A stretch of DNA of 64,000 nt from Thalassotalea ponticola (GCF_041379045.1 NZ_CP166871.1:3038001-3102000), one strand, 5' to 3'; shown: positions 48,540-58,884, counted from the first letter of the stretch. Notes: generated by a model not told the origin, from the sequence alone. Made by a program: numbers and translations.

Positions 48540-49174
48540 TTATACGTTGCTCCGATAGATAGTGAATCTACTTCATCACCGTCTACATCAAATAACTCAT
48601 ACTCAACCCGCAGTGAAATCCTATTCCATTCATAAGAAACCCCTGCTCCATAAAATAAATCAGAACCGTCATTTGAATCTGACAAAGAATAACTTTGACT
48701 TGGTATCTCAGGATTATTAGATATTTGATTTAATGTACTATTGAAGTCAGTGTCCCACATAAAAACACCTGCTTTGGCATACAGCGAAAACTTATCTAAA
48801 ACAGGATAAGAAACAACAGCATTAAGGATGTATCCATCAACTTCTAAGGAGCCACTTATTTGATTATCAAACGTTTCAATTGGTACTCCAGGATAACTTG
48901 GGATAGCTAGACTATATAACTCGGAAAACTTTAATTCTCCTAAACTTAAATAACCGCCTTCTAACCCTAAATATTGATTGTATTTATAACCTACAATTGC
49001 TTTAAATGAAGTATCTGAATCGTCTTCACCATCAGCCAAAAACTCATGAGTAGGTAAATCATAATTAGCTTGACCAATTAATCCACCTAAATAGAAATTA
49101 CTTGTCTGTGAATTTGCTGTAGTTGAAAAAATACACGTGGATAAAACTAAAATTGGTAAGCTCAATGATTTCAT
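48533..49174 (-). CDS. Outer-membrane beta-barrel protein (OmpA/OprF-like barrel)
   Basis: 213 residues. Signal peptide with cleavage near NSQT (about residue 22), then NFYLGGLIGQANYDL, alternating strands such as FKAIVGYKYNQYLGLEGGY, SLYAKAGVFMW, DLFYGAGVSYEWNRISLRVEYE and a C-terminal LSIGATYNF ending in Phe, the outer-membrane insertion signal. This is an eight-strand barrel of the Omp-b-brl family. No peptidoglycan-binding domain. Codon use is markedly AT-rich compared with neighbours, suggesting acquisition. AAAGGA precedes the ATG. Confidence 0.8.
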   Translation of the reverse strand: MKSLSLPILVLSTCIFSTTANSQTSNFYLGGLIGQANYDLPTHEFLADGEDDSDTSFKAIVGYKYNQYLGLEGGYLSLGELKFSELYSLAIPSYPGVPIETFDNQISGSLEVDGYILNAVVSYPVLDKFSLYAKAGVFMWDTDFNSTLNQISNNPEIPSQSYSLSDSNDGSDLFYGAGVSYEWNRISLRVEYELFDVDGDEVDSLSIGATYNF

Positions 49175-49319
49175 TTATATTCCTTTATGATCATATTGTT
49201 TTTATTAAATTTTGAGTGTCTGTTTCACGCTCACGGATTTTGCCCCAATAAAATCGACAGTTAATTAACGCCAATTGAGCCAAACACACACAACAAAGGT
49301 CAACAGGGCCTAGAGTAAC

Positions 49320-51332
49320 TTATGGTTGTTTGGTCGCTGGCTCTGTTTTTTTCACGACCGAGATAATCGGCTCTGGCTGCGACATACTCCATTCCCATAA
49401 CCAAGACGCTTGCTTTTGAACTCTAGGGAGATCGCGAGCTAAAAGCCAACCCTGTTTCACACTTTGTTGCGCAATCAGATTTATATGGCTGATGTATGCT
49501 TGGCGATTTTGATAACGGGTAATGATCTTATCCTTAGGCCAACGTCGGGTAGCGCCTCTAAAATCACTCATCTCTTCACTGGCAAACAAGCCGTAACGCA
49601 AGCTCCAAGGAATAAACGTGGCAATGGGAGCCTCAATAAGTGGATGGCGAATACCGCCCAACTCGTGTCCATTGGTATCGACCTTGGCTACACTTGGCAC
49701 AATTTCTGCGAGCACCATAGGCGGCTGATTGGTAATAATCCCTTTAGACCAGTCTTTGCCGTAGTCCAGTGCGTAAGCCGTGTGTGGTTTGAACGGTTTT
49801 TGCACGCCTAACCAAGCCGGTAATTGGTAATGAGAGAATGGCGTCAAGGTGTGATCAGCGTACTTGGGGTAAGCGCTGTTAGGCGGCAGTTTTGAGTCAA
49901 TAACCCAATCACTTAAATGAGTTAACAATGCCCTGAGTTGTACGCGAAAATCAATTGGATTACCTTGGAATAGGTTATCGCTTTGCTCTATTGGCGTTAG
50001 CGCTTGTTGGTCTTCTACATAATGCTGCGTCGATGCCAAGTGATAAATGCGCTCGTTGTCTAATGGCTCCACATCGTGGACACCTTTAGTGTGAATAAGG
50101 GCAGCAGCGCGTCCCCAGTACTCATATCCCGTATTGGTATAAAAGATATTCGGATAAAACGGATCGTGATGTTGTTTTAGCAGACCGTCTTTCTTGTTGG
50201 TGATTGGCGAACGAGTTCGCTCACTGGTAAATGGAAAAATATCAGTGGGATAGAAAAATGCTGACATCCGATGGCCATCGCGAGATGGCTGTGCAAAGCG
50301 GTGATTAAAACTGCCGCGTCCCGCACCAGCCGTATGAATTAACATGCCATCGAACGCTTTACTGCCGGTTTCAGTTTCGTTGAAGCCTTGATAGAGAAAC
50401 TGACGTAAAAAGCGACCTGTTTGCGAGACCCCAAAAGCAATGGTTTTATCGACCTTAAACGGGCTACTCGCTTGCTTTAAATAGTCCGCCGTGTCGCGGA
50501 TAATTGCCAATCCAATTCCGGCAACTAGAGGATCTTTGGCAGGGTAAATCAACTCGTAAATACCTGGCTCAAAACGCCCAGCTATCGACTTGCCGTCAGA
50601 GCTAAACTGCCAATCTTCTCTAGAGACAATGCTCTTTAGACCATCTCGACTGACCCGATAAGTTAACCAAGCTTCTTGCTGTTGCGCAAAATCAACGGGG
50701 TAAACGGTTTCGATTACATTGGGGCGGTGAGCGAGAGACAGCAGAGATTTGGCGCTATCGACCGTCCAGTCACTGCGCACCCAACCAGTTTGTCCAGTAA
50801 CACGAGGCAATTGCGCGCGCATGATATGTTTATCCGATGCTTTAACATCGCCTTGCCAACCAACCCAAACAAGCGACAAACCAAGTTCTTGAATTAAACC
50901 ATCGCCAAGGTGCATTGACGACGATGGTATATCGCTGCTAGAGGCAAAGTTAAAGTAACGCAGGGATGCCTTGGAGCCTCGATTAGAGACTTCAACTAAG
51001 GCGCCTTTGCGCTGCTCAGGGTTCTTATTTTGGATAATTAAATAATTGGCGCTCGCGGTTACAAACCCACTGGCATTCGTCTTAGCCAACGACAAGTCTA
51101 CAATCGCTTGGTTAGCATGGTGCTTTGGGTCTAAGCCCAATTCAAATTGACCGGCGATAACTTCGTACTGTTGGCCTTTAAAACTGTATTCGTATTTTTT
51201 ATCAACCGTATTGCCAATAATTTTGGCGTCAACTGCATGTGGCATCAATAACCACATGCTACAGCAAAACGTCAATATCAGCTTAGAGAGCCCACTTTTG
51301 CCGATTATTAACTTCTGTAACCACATAACCAT
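49320..51332 (-). CDS. Exported alpha/beta hydrolase domain protein (Abhydrolase_10-like)
   Basis: 670 residues from ATG 51332; the ATG at 51338 is too close to the AAAGG, which fits 51332 better. A long hydrophobic segment (SKLILTFCCSMWLLMPHAVDA) is a signal peptide or anchor. Family signs: VEVSNRGSKASLRYFN, LVWVGWQGDV, FGVSQTGRFLRQFLYQGFNE near 305-325 holding the nucleophile elbow G-x-S-x-T-G, and IHTAGAGRGSFNHRFAQPSRDG. Relatives are uncharacterised periplasmic hydrolases, sometimes near aromatic or steroid catabolic genes. Monocistronic. Confidence 0.78.
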   Translation of the reverse strand: MVMWLQKLIIGKSGLSKLILTFCCSMWLLMPHAVDAKIIGNTVDKKYEYSFKGQQYEVIAGQFELGLDPKHHANQAIVDLSLAKTNASGFVTASANYLIIQNKNPEQRKGALVEVSNRGSKASLRYFNFASSSDIPSSSMHLGDGLIQELGLSLVWVGWQGDVKASDKHIMRAQLPRVTGQTGWVRSDWTVDSAKSLLSLAHRPNVIETVYPVDFAQQQEAWLTYRVSRDGLKSIVSREDWQFSSDGKSIAGRFEPGIYELIYPAKDPLVAGIGLAIIRDTADYLKQASSPFKVDKTIAFGVSQTGRFLRQFLYQGFNETETGSKAFDGMLIHTAGAGRGSFNHRFAQPSRDGHRMSAFFYPTDIFPFTSERTRSPITNKKDGLLKQHHDPFYPNIFYTNTGYEYWGRAAALIHTKGVHDVEPLDNERIYHLASTQHYVEDQQALTPIEQSDNLFQGNPIDFRVQLRALLTHLSDWVIDSKLPPNSAYPKYADHTLTPFSHYQLPAWLGVQKPFKPHTAYALDYGKDWSKGIITNQPPMVLAEIVPSVAKVDTNGHELGGIRHPLIEAPIATFIPWSLRYGLFASEEMSDFRGATRRWPKDKIITRYQNRQAYISHINLIAQQSVKQGWLLARDLPRVQKQASWLWEWSMSQPEPIISVVKKTEPATKQP

Positions 51333-51610
51333 ATACATCCTTTTATTATTATAAAACAGATATTAACCGCGTCAGTTGAAAATGCAAGACGTAGCGAGCA
51401 ACGCAAGCGATAAACTTAACAGTTATTGCGCTATGGTGATCTACTATTGCGTAAATTGACTGAAATAGTAACTAATACTTTGTTATATATTAAAAATTTT
51501 TAGTTTTAGTCGCTAACTAACGAGAGGGATTGGTCAGCGCGGCTCGAGCGGAATGCGTCAATAGCCACGCTAATAATTGAGCTGATAATTGAAGTTTTGC
51601 CCGCTAATTG

Positions 51611-51739
51611 TTAGCTATCGGCACTGACTTTGCTCATAAAAAAGTAAACGTAAAAACTACAAATGGCGAGCACTGTCAGCAAACCGCCGAAGGCAAACCA
51701 AATAACCGGATCGTTAAGTAAAAAGCCTATATTATTCAT
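51611..51739 (-). CDS. 42-residue membrane protein, DUF3149-like
   Basis: Short gene, ATG 51739 to TAA 51611, with GGA about 7 bases upstream. It encodes MNNIGFLLNDPVIWFAFGG, then a single membrane span (LLTVLAICSFYVYFFM) and a short polar tail. The L-x-x-DP-V-x-W start and span resemble DUF3149 proteins of gammaproteobacteria. Function unknown. The gap 51333-51610 before the next gene shows nothing else recognisable. Confidence 0.65.
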   Translation of the reverse strand: MNNIGFLLNDPVIWFAFGGLLTVLAICSFYVYFFMSKVSADS

Positions 51740-51837
51740 AACTTATTCCACACTTCTAACAATGGTTTATTCGCTTACAGCATAGAAAAACTGGCGACTA
51801 AAGACTCTGATCCAGATCAACAATCACCGCAAAAACA

Positions 51838-51867
51838 AAAAAAGGAGCAATATCAATTGCTCCTTTT
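51838..51867 (-). terminator. Rho-independent terminator of plsB
   Basis: AAAGGAGCAAT (51841-51851) pairs with ATTGCTCCTTT (51856-51866); on the minus strand a run of Ts follows. It lies 28 bases after the plsB stop. Confidence 0.88.
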
Positions 51868-51894
51868 TGATCAACTCGAATGATATGCACTGTA

Positions 51895-54321
51895 TTAAGA
51901 ATGCAAAATGCTTTGCAGTACTCTTGGTTCGATTAAGTGCTCTATGGTCTCATTGAGCTCAGCCAATTTACTGGTGCCGATGAAATTGCCCTGTTCATTC
52001 GATTCGATGTATTCGTAGTTGCGCAGCGCATTAACCACCGCAGTCTGGGCTTTTTTATCAATAAATTCTGGCGCGTTGATATTGTGTAGAGTCGACATCC
52101 GCTCAGCCAACGCAGTCGCGTCACTTTCTAAGTTAGAACGCGGAATGGGCGAAGAGCTATTGATAATTTTTAGTACCACGGCATATCGCTGTACCGTTTC
52201 ACTAATCGTGGCCGCCATAATGTTCAAGGTGTGAATCGCCTTGTTGTCATTGTTTAAGCTCCAGTAGCCTGCTTTCGACTGCTTGATATACTGTTGTTGC
52301 TCAAAGTAATGCAGTAAAGCTTCTGTTTGGGCCACAATATCATCATGGCTTTGCCATAAGAACAACTCGGCTTTGATTAACTGCATGAGTTGCTCAACCT
52401 TGTTATCGATTTCAGCCGTAGTCAGTTTGTCGTAGGTTTTCAATAAACGGCACACCACGCCCGGTAGCATGTAGGTGTGTAAAATGTTGTTGCGATAATA
52501 ACTCATTTCCAAACACGCCTGTTCAGAAAGTGAAATAATTTGCCCCATTTTATCGTCTATCACATCGACTTTATTCAGCGTGATCACCGAATCAACCAGC
52601 TCGCGTCCGCTTTCTTCTGGAATGTAGATTTGATCGCTAAACGGAACCGCTTTTTGCACCGCGATAAAGAAATCCAGCTGCGATTCCAACTCGCTGCGAG
52701 TCAGCGCTTTATTTTCGGATGTCAGCAAAATCAACGCAGTTAACGTGACCGAGTTAAGAGCCGCTGCCTTATTGATTTCAACCATCACTTGGTCAGCAAT
52801 GTTGTTGACCACGGGCGACAACCACTGAGGTTTGGGTGGGTTTACCGGATCAATACTTTGCTTCCAATCCGGTTGATGCTCTGATAAATAGCTGTTGAGG
52901 TTGATCGGTTCGCCAAAGTTTACATACCCTTTACCGTAATTGCGCAGTTTGCGAATCGCCTTAACCACGCCAAATGCCGATTCCTTTTGCTTGCCACTGC
53001 CCTTGAGTTCTTTGTGGTAACTGGCAACTTCCATCACGTGCTCATAGCCCAAATACACAGGCACAAGCGTCAATGGGCGTTCAATGCCTTTAAGCATGCT
53101 TTGCACGGTCATCGCTATCATTCCGGTCTTTGGTTGCAATAAGCGCCCGGTGCGGCTGCGTCCACCTTCGGTGTAGTATTTCACTGGATAGCCCAAGCTG
53201 AACAGTAGTCCCAGATATTCGCGAAAAATTGTCGAGTACAAGCGATTACCGCGAAAGCTGCGGCGAATGAAAAATGCTCCCGCTTTTCTAAAAATGGGAC
53301 CTGCAGGCCAAAAGTTTAAATTGATACCTGCGGCAATTCGTGGTGTTGCTAGCCCTTGTTGGTAAATCACATAGGTTAGCAATAAGTAATCCATATGTGA
53401 GCGATGACACGGCACATAAATAATTTCATGCCCGGCTTGTGACAATTCGCGCAAGCGGTCGCCATTTTTGACTTCAATCCCACTGTATAAACGATTCCAA
53501 AGCCAAGTTAATACGCGATCGCCTAAACGAATAACAACCGGACGGTAATCAGCGGCGATTTCTTCCATTATATCCCGCGCCTGTTGTTTTATTTGTTGCT
53601 CGCTTTTGCCTTTCGCTTTGGCTTCGTCTTTGATCAGCTGCTTAATCGCAGGATTGGCAAACAAGGCGGTAAATTTTTGGTCTAGGTCTAATAAACGCGG
53701 ACCGGTCGCGGCAACAGATTGACGGAAAAAGTGAATGCGCGACATGCGAAGTAACTTGCGCGCAGCCACCTCATCTGCACCTTGCGTATCGGTCAGCTCG
53801 CGCAGCGAGACCGCCTGGCTAAAACGCACCAGTGCATCACGACCTAAAAACAGCACAATAAAAAATTTGCGCAAAAAGTTTGGCGACGCTTCATCGGCGA
53901 TCACATCGCTGACGTTGACCTTTGCCTTACCAGGCTTACGCCCCCACAACAAGTTGGCCGGGATAAGTGTCGCGTCGCGGTTGGTATCTTTTAAATGAGC
54001 CTGTAACAGCGCTAAAGACGAAGGTAATGCACGGGTTTTTGCCGGCTTGACCCAAGGAAAGATAGAGCTTGGTCGCTCCAAGCAAATACAGCGTTCCATC
54101 ACTTGACCGTTAACGTCCACTTTTTCCAACGGATCGGGTAAGTTCAACGACTTACAGGCCATTTTCAGGGTCAGTAAGTCACTAGCTGATTGATGGCGAA
54201 TAACGTAAAAAACATCTTGGCTATCACCTAACTGAAGCGCGTCTGCGGTATCGGGAATCACCTTACATTTAACCAATAAACGCACAGGTAGTGATAATAA
54301 AAAATAAAGCAAAGATCTCAT
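51895..54321 (-). CDS. plsB: Glycerol-3-phosphate acyltransferase PlsB
   Basis: 808 residues (E. coli 807). Inner-membrane enzyme starting phospholipid synthesis by acylating glycerol-3-phosphate at sn-1. Acyltransferase block I VPCHRSHMDYLLL near 300-312, block II FFIRRSFRGNRLYS near 347-360, block III YYTEGGRSRTGRL near 380-392, block IV LTLVPVYLGYEHVME near 415. Monocistronic, divergent from etfB. Confidence 0.97.
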   Translation of the reverse strand: MRSLLYFLLSLPVRLLVKCKVIPDTADALQLGDSQDVFYVIRHQSASDLLTLKMACKSLNLPDPLEKVDVNGQVMERCICLERPSSIFPWVKPAKTRALPSSLALLQAHLKDTNRDATLIPANLLWGRKPGKAKVNVSDVIADEASPNFLRKFFIVLFLGRDALVRFSQAVSLRELTDTQGADEVAARKLLRMSRIHFFRQSVAATGPRLLDLDQKFTALFANPAIKQLIKDEAKAKGKSEQQIKQQARDIMEEIAADYRPVVIRLGDRVLTWLWNRLYSGIEVKNGDRLRELSQAGHEIIYVPCHRSHMDYLLLTYVIYQQGLATPRIAAGINLNFWPAGPIFRKAGAFFIRRSFRGNRLYSTIFREYLGLLFSLGYPVKYYTEGGRSRTGRLLQPKTGMIAMTVQSMLKGIERPLTLVPVYLGYEHVMEVASYHKELKGSGKQKESAFGVVKAIRKLRNYGKGYVNFGEPINLNSYLSEHQPDWKQSIDPVNPPKPQWLSPVVNNIADQVMVEINKAAALNSVTLTALILLTSENKALTRSELESQLDFFIAVQKAVPFSDQIYIPEESGRELVDSVITLNKVDVIDDKMGQIISLSEQACLEMSYYRNNILHTYMLPGVVCRLLKTYDKLTTAEIDNKVEQLMQLIKAELFLWQSHDDIVAQTEALLHYFEQQQYIKQSKAGYWSLNNDNKAIHTLNIMAATISETVQRYAVVLKIINSSSPIPRSNLESDATALAERMSTLHNINAPEFIDKKAQTAVVNALRNYEYIESNEQGNFIGTSKLAELNETIEHLIEPRVLQSILHS

Positions 54322-54651
54322 GGTAAACGGTGTATCCTCGACAAACCAACGCGCTAACTAGATGCGCACTTTATAATCGCAATTCTATCACTATTATAGT
54401 GGCTGTTGCCACATTAGACTGCAGCCTTGTTTGGCCAGCACAGTTGTTTTACGTCAGCCCTATATACGTCAAATCACCACCGATTAATCACGTTAACGCT
54501 ATCTGCGCACTAGCGACATTGCCAGTTAATCCGTTTGGGGTAGGTATTTGTAACGCCCGATGATTACATTAAAGATCAGTTAGATCTCGCTACCCTGGCA
54601 GGTTGATTACCAGCGCTAGCCAGATTGCGAGTAGCAGATAAAGGGGTATTT
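54322..54651. other. Divergent promoter region plsB/etfB
   Basis: 330 bases with no gene. It holds a perfect palindrome CACTATTATAGTG (54389-54401) whose minus-strand reading contains TATAAT, a possible -10 for plsB, and another TATAAT on the plus strand (54372-54377). AAGGGG lies 7 bases before the etfB ATG. No known operator was recognised. Confidence 0.5.
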
Positions 54652-55404
54652 ATGAAAATTCTGGTCCCAGTAAAACGGGTGATCGATTACAACGTCAAGG
54701 TTAAAGTAAAAGCCGATAAATCCGGGGTTGATTTAACCAATGTCAAAATGGCACTTAACCCATTTTGTGAGATTGCTATTGAAGAAGCGGTGCGACTTAA
54801 AGAACGCGGTATTGCCACTGATATTGTGGCGGTATCTATTGGTGATAAAGCATGCCAAGAGCAGTTGCGAACCGCGCTGGCCTTGGGTGCCGACCGAGCC
54901 ATTCACGTCGAAGCGAACAACGACTTAGAGTCACTTCACATTGCCAAAATATTAACTAAATTGGTGGCCAAAGAATCACCGGATTTGATTATTCTCGGTA
55001 AACAAGCGATCGACTCTGATAACAATCAGACAGGACAAATGTTGGCAGCATTGTGTGATCTGCCACAGGGAACATTTGCCTCAAACGTCGATATTGATCA
55101 ACAAACGGTCACCGTCACTCGTGAGGTCGATGGTGGCTTGCAGCGAGTTAATCTCGACTTACCTGCCGTGGTCACCACCGACTTGCGCCTCAATGAACCT
55201 CGTTACGCATCACTGCCCAATATTATGAAGGCCAAGCGAAAACCGCTTGAGCACATTCACGTCGATGAATTGGGCTTAACGCTATCACCAACGCTTACTA
55301 TCGTTGAAGTTGATAACCCACCTACACGAGATGCCGGTGTCAAAGTAGCTGATGTGGCTGAACTGGTGGCAAAATTAAAAAATCAAGCAAAGGTGATTTC
55401 ATGA
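54652..55404 (+). CDS. etfB: Electron transfer flavoprotein beta subunit
   Basis: 250 residues from ATG 54652 ([17 protein letters not shown]), preferred over the GTG-type start at 54625 by the AAGGGG box. AMP-binding subunit of the ETF dimer that takes electrons from acyl-CoA dehydrogenases to ETF-ubiquinone oxidoreductase. Typical [31 protein letters not shown] and the [18 protein letters not shown] signature near 120. The C-terminal end overlaps etfA by 4 bases (ATGA). Confidence 0.97.
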   Translation: MKILVPVKRVIDYNVKVKVKADKSGVDLTNVKMALNPFCEIAIEEAVRLKERGIATDIVAVSIGDKACQEQLRTALALGADRAIHVEANNDLESLHIAKILTKLVAKESPDLIILGKQAIDSDNNQTGQMLAALCDLPQGTFASNVDIDQQTVTVTREVDGGLQRVNLDLPAVVTTDLRLNEPRYASLPNIMKAKRKPLEHIHVDELGLTLSPTLTIVEVDNPPTRDAGVKVADVAELVAKLKNQAKVIS

Positions 55405-56327
55405 GTACATTAGTTATTGCAGAGCATCAGCAAGGTGCGTTGAAAATTGACACATACAAAGCGATTAACGCCGCATCACAAATCGGCGCAGACATCGATG
55501 TATTAGTTTGCGGTGAACTGCTTAACGCAATTGCCGACGAAATCTGCACAATCTCAGGCGTTAAGCGAGTTTTGGTTTTAGACCACAGCGATTATGCACA
55601 TCAATTAGCTGAAACCACCGCAGAGGTGGTGCTATCAATTGCGGAAAATTATCAACACATCATCACCCCAGCAACGACCACAGGTAAAAACTTCATGCCA
55701 CGAGTGGCGGCGCGTCTTGACGTCTGCCAAATCTCAGATATCTGCGCCGTTATCGATAGCAATACCTTTAAACGCCCGATCTATGCGGGTAATGTGATTG
55801 CCACGGTTAAATCGTCAGATCAAATTAAAGTTATCACCGTGCGCAGTTCGGCTTTTGATGCTGCCGAGCACGGCAACCAAGCGCCACAAGTTGTCGTTGA
55901 GCCAGTGACGGCTAGCAGTAAAGCGCGTTTTATTGACCAGCAGTTTAATCAATCTGAACGCCCTGAGCTGAATGCGGCCAACGTTATTGTTTCAGGTGGC
56001 CGAGGTATGCAAAACGGAGAAAACTTTAGCTTGTTAGAGGGGGTTGCCGACAAACTCGGTGCTGCCATTGGTGCCTCACGCGCAGCAGTTGACGCAGGCT
56101 TTGTTGCCAACGATATGCAAGTAGGCCAAACCGGTAAGATTGTTGCCCCTGATTTGTACATCGCCGTTGGTATTTCGGGCGCGATACAACACTTAGCGGG
56201 GATGAAAGACTCGAAAGTGATCGTCGCCATCAACAAAGATGAAGAAGCGCCGATATTTCAGGTTGCAGATTACGGTTTAGTGGATGACTTATTTACGGTA
56301 CTACCTGAGTTGGAAAACGCCCTGTAA
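55401..56327 (+). CDS. etfA: Electron transfer flavoprotein alpha subunit
   Basis: 308 residues. FAD-binding partner of EtfB. The N-terminal half begins [13 protein letters not shown]; the C-terminal FAD domain has [18 protein letters not shown] sequence near 200, [15 protein letters not shown] near 225, [33 protein letters not shown] and the closing [11 protein letters not shown]. Forms the etfBA operon with translational coupling and ends before a strong terminator. Confidence 0.97.
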   Translation: MSTLVIAEHQQGALKIDTYKAINAASQIGADIDVLVCGELLNAIADEICTISGVKRVLVLDHSDYAHQLAETTAEVVLSIAENYQHIITPATTTGKNFMPRVAARLDVCQISDICAVIDSNTFKRPIYAGNVIATVKSSDQIKVITVRSSAFDAAEHGNQAPQVVVEPVTASSKARFIDQQFNQSERPELNAANVIVSGGRGMQNGENFSLLEGVADKLGAAIGASRAAVDAGFVANDMQVGQTGKIVAPDLYIAVGISGAIQHLAGMKDSKVIVAINKDEEAPIFQVADYGLVDDLFTVLPELENAL

Positions 56328-56345
56328 GTAGGATACAGACACAAT

Positions 56346-56384
56346 AAAAAAAGCGAGCCAGGGAGTAATTGGCTCGCTTTTTTT
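56346..56384. terminator. Bidirectional terminator between etfA and the thiolase gene
   Basis: AAAGCGAGCCA (56350-56360) pairs with TGGCTCGCTTT (56370-56380), flanked by an A-run on one side and a T-run on the other, so it works for both converging units. Confidence 0.92.
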
Positions 56385-56413
56385 ATTTATTATTTTCGGT
56401 TACCGAGAGGCTA

Positions 56414-57616
56414 TTAACACACTTCAAATAAACCGGCGGCGCCCATGCCACCACCGATACACATGGTAACCACAACATATTTCGCATTGCGGCGCTTACC
56501 TTCTAACAACGCATGCCCCACCATGCGCGAACCCGACATGCCAAATGGATGACCAATAGCAATCGCACCGCCATTGACATTTAATTTTTCAAGCGGGATG
56601 TTGAGCTCTTTTTGGCAATAAAGAACTTGGCAGGCAAACGCTTCGTTAAGCTCCCAAAGGTCTATATCATCTACCGTTAAACCGTGGCGCTCTAGCAGTT
56701 TTGGCACGGCGTAAACTGGGCCAATACCCATTTCATCCGCATCGCAACCGGCAACCGCAATACCGCGATAAATGCCAAGCGGTTGAATACCGCGTTTTTC
56801 CGCTTCTTCACGCGCCATTACCACACAGGCTGAAGCGCCATCGGATAATTGTGAGGCATTACCCGCTGTGATATATTCGCCCTGCTTAACGACGTTACCA
56901 TCGCGCCACACAGGTTCTAATTGCGCCAAACTTTGCTCGCTGGTGTTCGGTCGATTACACTCGTCTTTGTCTAACGTTACCGTCTGATACGATGTGGTTT
57001 TTGTTTCCTTGTCAAACACCGCTTGACGAGTCGTAAATGGTGCAATTTCAGCCTCAAACAAACCGGCTTGCTGAGCGTTTGCTGTTCGCTGCTGGCTGAG
57101 CAAGCTATACGCATCTTGTTCTTGGCGGCTAATTGCGTAGCGCTTAGCAACAATCTCAGCAGTTTCAATCATCGGCATGTAGGCGTGTGGGTCCTGTTCC
57201 TTTACGCATTCTGCTTGATTGCGATATACATTTTTGTGTTTGTTCTGAACCAGCGAAATAGACTCTAGACCACCGGCAACCGCAATGTCGTATTCATTGC
57301 ACATAATACTTTTCGCCGCGGTGGCAATTGCCATCAGACCTGATGAACACTGACGTTCAATGGCCATACCCGCAACGCTATTTGGCAAGCCAGCTGCAAC
57401 CGCACACAAACGACCTAAATTGTATGACTGAGTGCCTTGCTGCGCTGCCGCGCCCATGATCACATCATCGACCTCATTGCCTTTAATGCCGACTTTTTCA
57501 AGTGCATGCTTAACCACATGACCACCCATTGCAGGGGCTTCGGTATCATTTAACGAGCCTCGAAAGGCCTTGCCTATCGCCGTTCGCGCGGTGGCGACAA
57601 TAACAGCTTCTCTCAT
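56414..57616 (-). CDS. Acetyl-CoA C-acyltransferase (thiolase)
   Basis: 400 residues. Degradative-type thiolase: nucleophile Cys 90 in [29 protein letters not shown] (catalytic His) and [13 protein letters not shown] (second Cys) near the C-terminus. Cleaves 3-ketoacyl-CoA in beta-oxidation. It is last of the minus-strand run SDR - MaoC - thiolase (stops and starts 2 and 27 bases apart), which together cover hydration, dehydrogenation and thiolysis. It is not FadA of the classical fadBA pair; no fadB is adjacent. Confidence 0.9.
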   Translation of the reverse strand: MREAVIVATARTAIGKAFRGSLNDTEAPAMGGHVVKHALEKVGIKGNEVDDVIMGAAAQQGTQSYNLGRLCAVAAGLPNSVAGMAIERQCSSGLMAIATAAKSIMCNEYDIAVAGGLESISLVQNKHKNVYRNQAECVKEQDPHAYMPMIETAEIVAKRYAISRQEQDAYSLLSQQRTANAQQAGLFEAEIAPFTTRQAVFDKETKTTSYQTVTLDKDECNRPNTSEQSLAQLEPVWRDGNVVKQGEYITAGNASQLSDGASACVVMAREEAEKRGIQPLGIYRGIAVAGCDADEMGIGPVYAVPKLLERHGLTVDDIDLWELNEAFACQVLYCQKELNIPLEKLNVNGGAIAIGHPFGMSGSRMVGHALLEGKRRNAKYVVVTMCIGGGMGAAGLFEVC

Positions 57617-57643
57617 TTTTATATCCTGTTTTTTCTCATTGGC

Positions 57644-58099
57644 TTAAGGGTAGTAGCGCGATATTGTGTCAACGACACAAGCGGGACGCTGCTCACCTTC
57701 AATTAACACACTGACTCGTATGGTGACTTGAATAGCACCTTTTATTTCAACGACGTCGACGATTTGGCCGTGCCCACAAATACGCGAACCAACCGGTACC
57801 GAATTTGGAAAGCGAACTTTGTCACAACCGTAGTTAACGCCCATGCTGATATTTTGTACATCGACCAACTGCGGTAAAAAGTAATTTACCAACGACAACG
57901 TTAAGTAGCCGTGCGCAATACAAGCGCCAAAAGGTCCTTTCGCTGCCTTTTCAGGATCAACGTGAATCCATTGATGGTCGCCCGTTGCTTCAGCGAATAA
58001 ATCAATACGGCTTTGCTCTATCTCAATCCACGGCGTTTGGCCTAAGTCTTTACCCTTGGCCGATAACAATTCATTGGGATGGGAAAATACGGTACTCAT
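57644..58099 (-). CDS. MaoC-like (R)-specific enoyl-CoA hydratase
   Basis: 151 residues, hot-dog fold. The hydratase motif is intact: FAEATGDHQWIHVDPEKA with Asp 41 and His 46, followed by GPFGACIAHGYLTLSL. It should hydrate a 2-enoyl-CoA to the (R)-3-hydroxyacyl-CoA. It begins 2 bases after the SDR stop, so the two are coupled; a stereo-matched (R)-hydroxyacyl dehydrogenase partner is the likely reason. Confidence 0.88.
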   Translation of the reverse strand: MSTVFSHPNELLSAKGKDLGQTPWIEIEQSRIDLFAEATGDHQWIHVDPEKAAKGPFGACIAHGYLTLSLVNYFLPQLVDVQNISMGVNYGCDKVRFPNSVPVGSRICGHGQIVDVVEIKGAIQVTIRVSVLIEGEQRPACVVDTISRYYP

Positions 58100-58101
58100 C
58101 G

Positions 58102-58884
58102 CTATGCTCTCTGACTGCTTACCGAAACGACTTCACCGGTCATATAACTGCTGTAATCACTGGCGAGGAACATCATTACATTGGCAATTTCCCACACTTC
58201 AGCAGCTCGACCGAACGCTTCTTTTTCACTCAAATGTTTGAGTAGCGTTTCAGGCGCCGATTTCTTCAAAAAGTCGTGCATTGCAATACTCGGGCTTACT
58301 GCATTAATACGCACATTACTCTCGGCAGCTTCCATCGCGACGCATCGAGTTAACGCCATTACGCCTGCTTTTGCCGCCGCGTAGTGACTTTGCTCTTGTT
58401 GTGCGCGCCATCCCAACACCGAGGCATTGTTAATGATCACGCCAGTTTGGCGTTCACTCATATGTGGCAGAATCGCCCGCATCATTCGCATCGTACCGGT
58501 GAGCGAAACATCAATCACCTTGTGCCATTGCTGATCGGTCATTTCCACCAGTTTAGTGCTACCGCCTAAGCCCGCGTTGTTAATCAATACATCAACCCCA
58601 CCCGTGGTGCGAATTGCATAGTCAATCAGTTCATCAACCTGATCTTGCTGAGTGACGTCACAGCTGAAACCAAATACCGATTGCAATGGTGTTTCTTGTT
58701 TAATACGAGCAACAGCCTCTTCAATTCGCTGCGGATGAATATCACTGATAATTAAATGCTTACAGCCCTCTTCTGCTGCCTTTTTCGCTGCTGCGAAACC
58801 GATTCCTGAGCCTGCGGCTGCGGTGATCAACACGGTCTTATTAGTCAACAGACCATGACCTTTTACATAATGTGGGGTTTGCAT
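58102..58884 (-). CDS. Short-chain dehydrogenase/reductase
   Basis: 260 residues, Rossmann fold. TAAAGSGIGFA near 21-31 binds the cofactor, an Asp at about 48 favours NAD(H), NNAG lies near 102, and the catalytic Ser 155, Tyr 168 and Lys 172 (SHYAAAKAG) are present. The probable substrate is the 3-hydroxyacyl-CoA made by the adjacent MaoC hydratase. First gene of the minus-strand SDR-maoC-thiolase operon. Confidence 0.88.
   Translation of the reverse strand: MQTPHYVKGHGLLTNKTVLITAAAGSGIGFAAAKKAAEEGCKHLIISDIHPQRIEEAVARIKQETPLQSVFGFSCDVTQQDQVDELIDYAIRTTGGVDVLINNAGLGGSTKLVEMTDQQWHKVIDVSLTGTMRMMRAILPHMSERQTGVIINNASVLGWRAQQEQSHYAAAKAGVMALTRCVAMEAAESNVRINAVSPSIAMHDFLKKSAPETLLKHLSEKEAFGRAAEVWEIANVMMFLASDYSSYMTGEVVSVSSQRA

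Noticed and set aside
47000..49200. Prophage or toxin-antitoxin module near the accessory stretch
   Set aside because: No integrase, phage structural gene or antitoxin-like DNA-binding protein is present.
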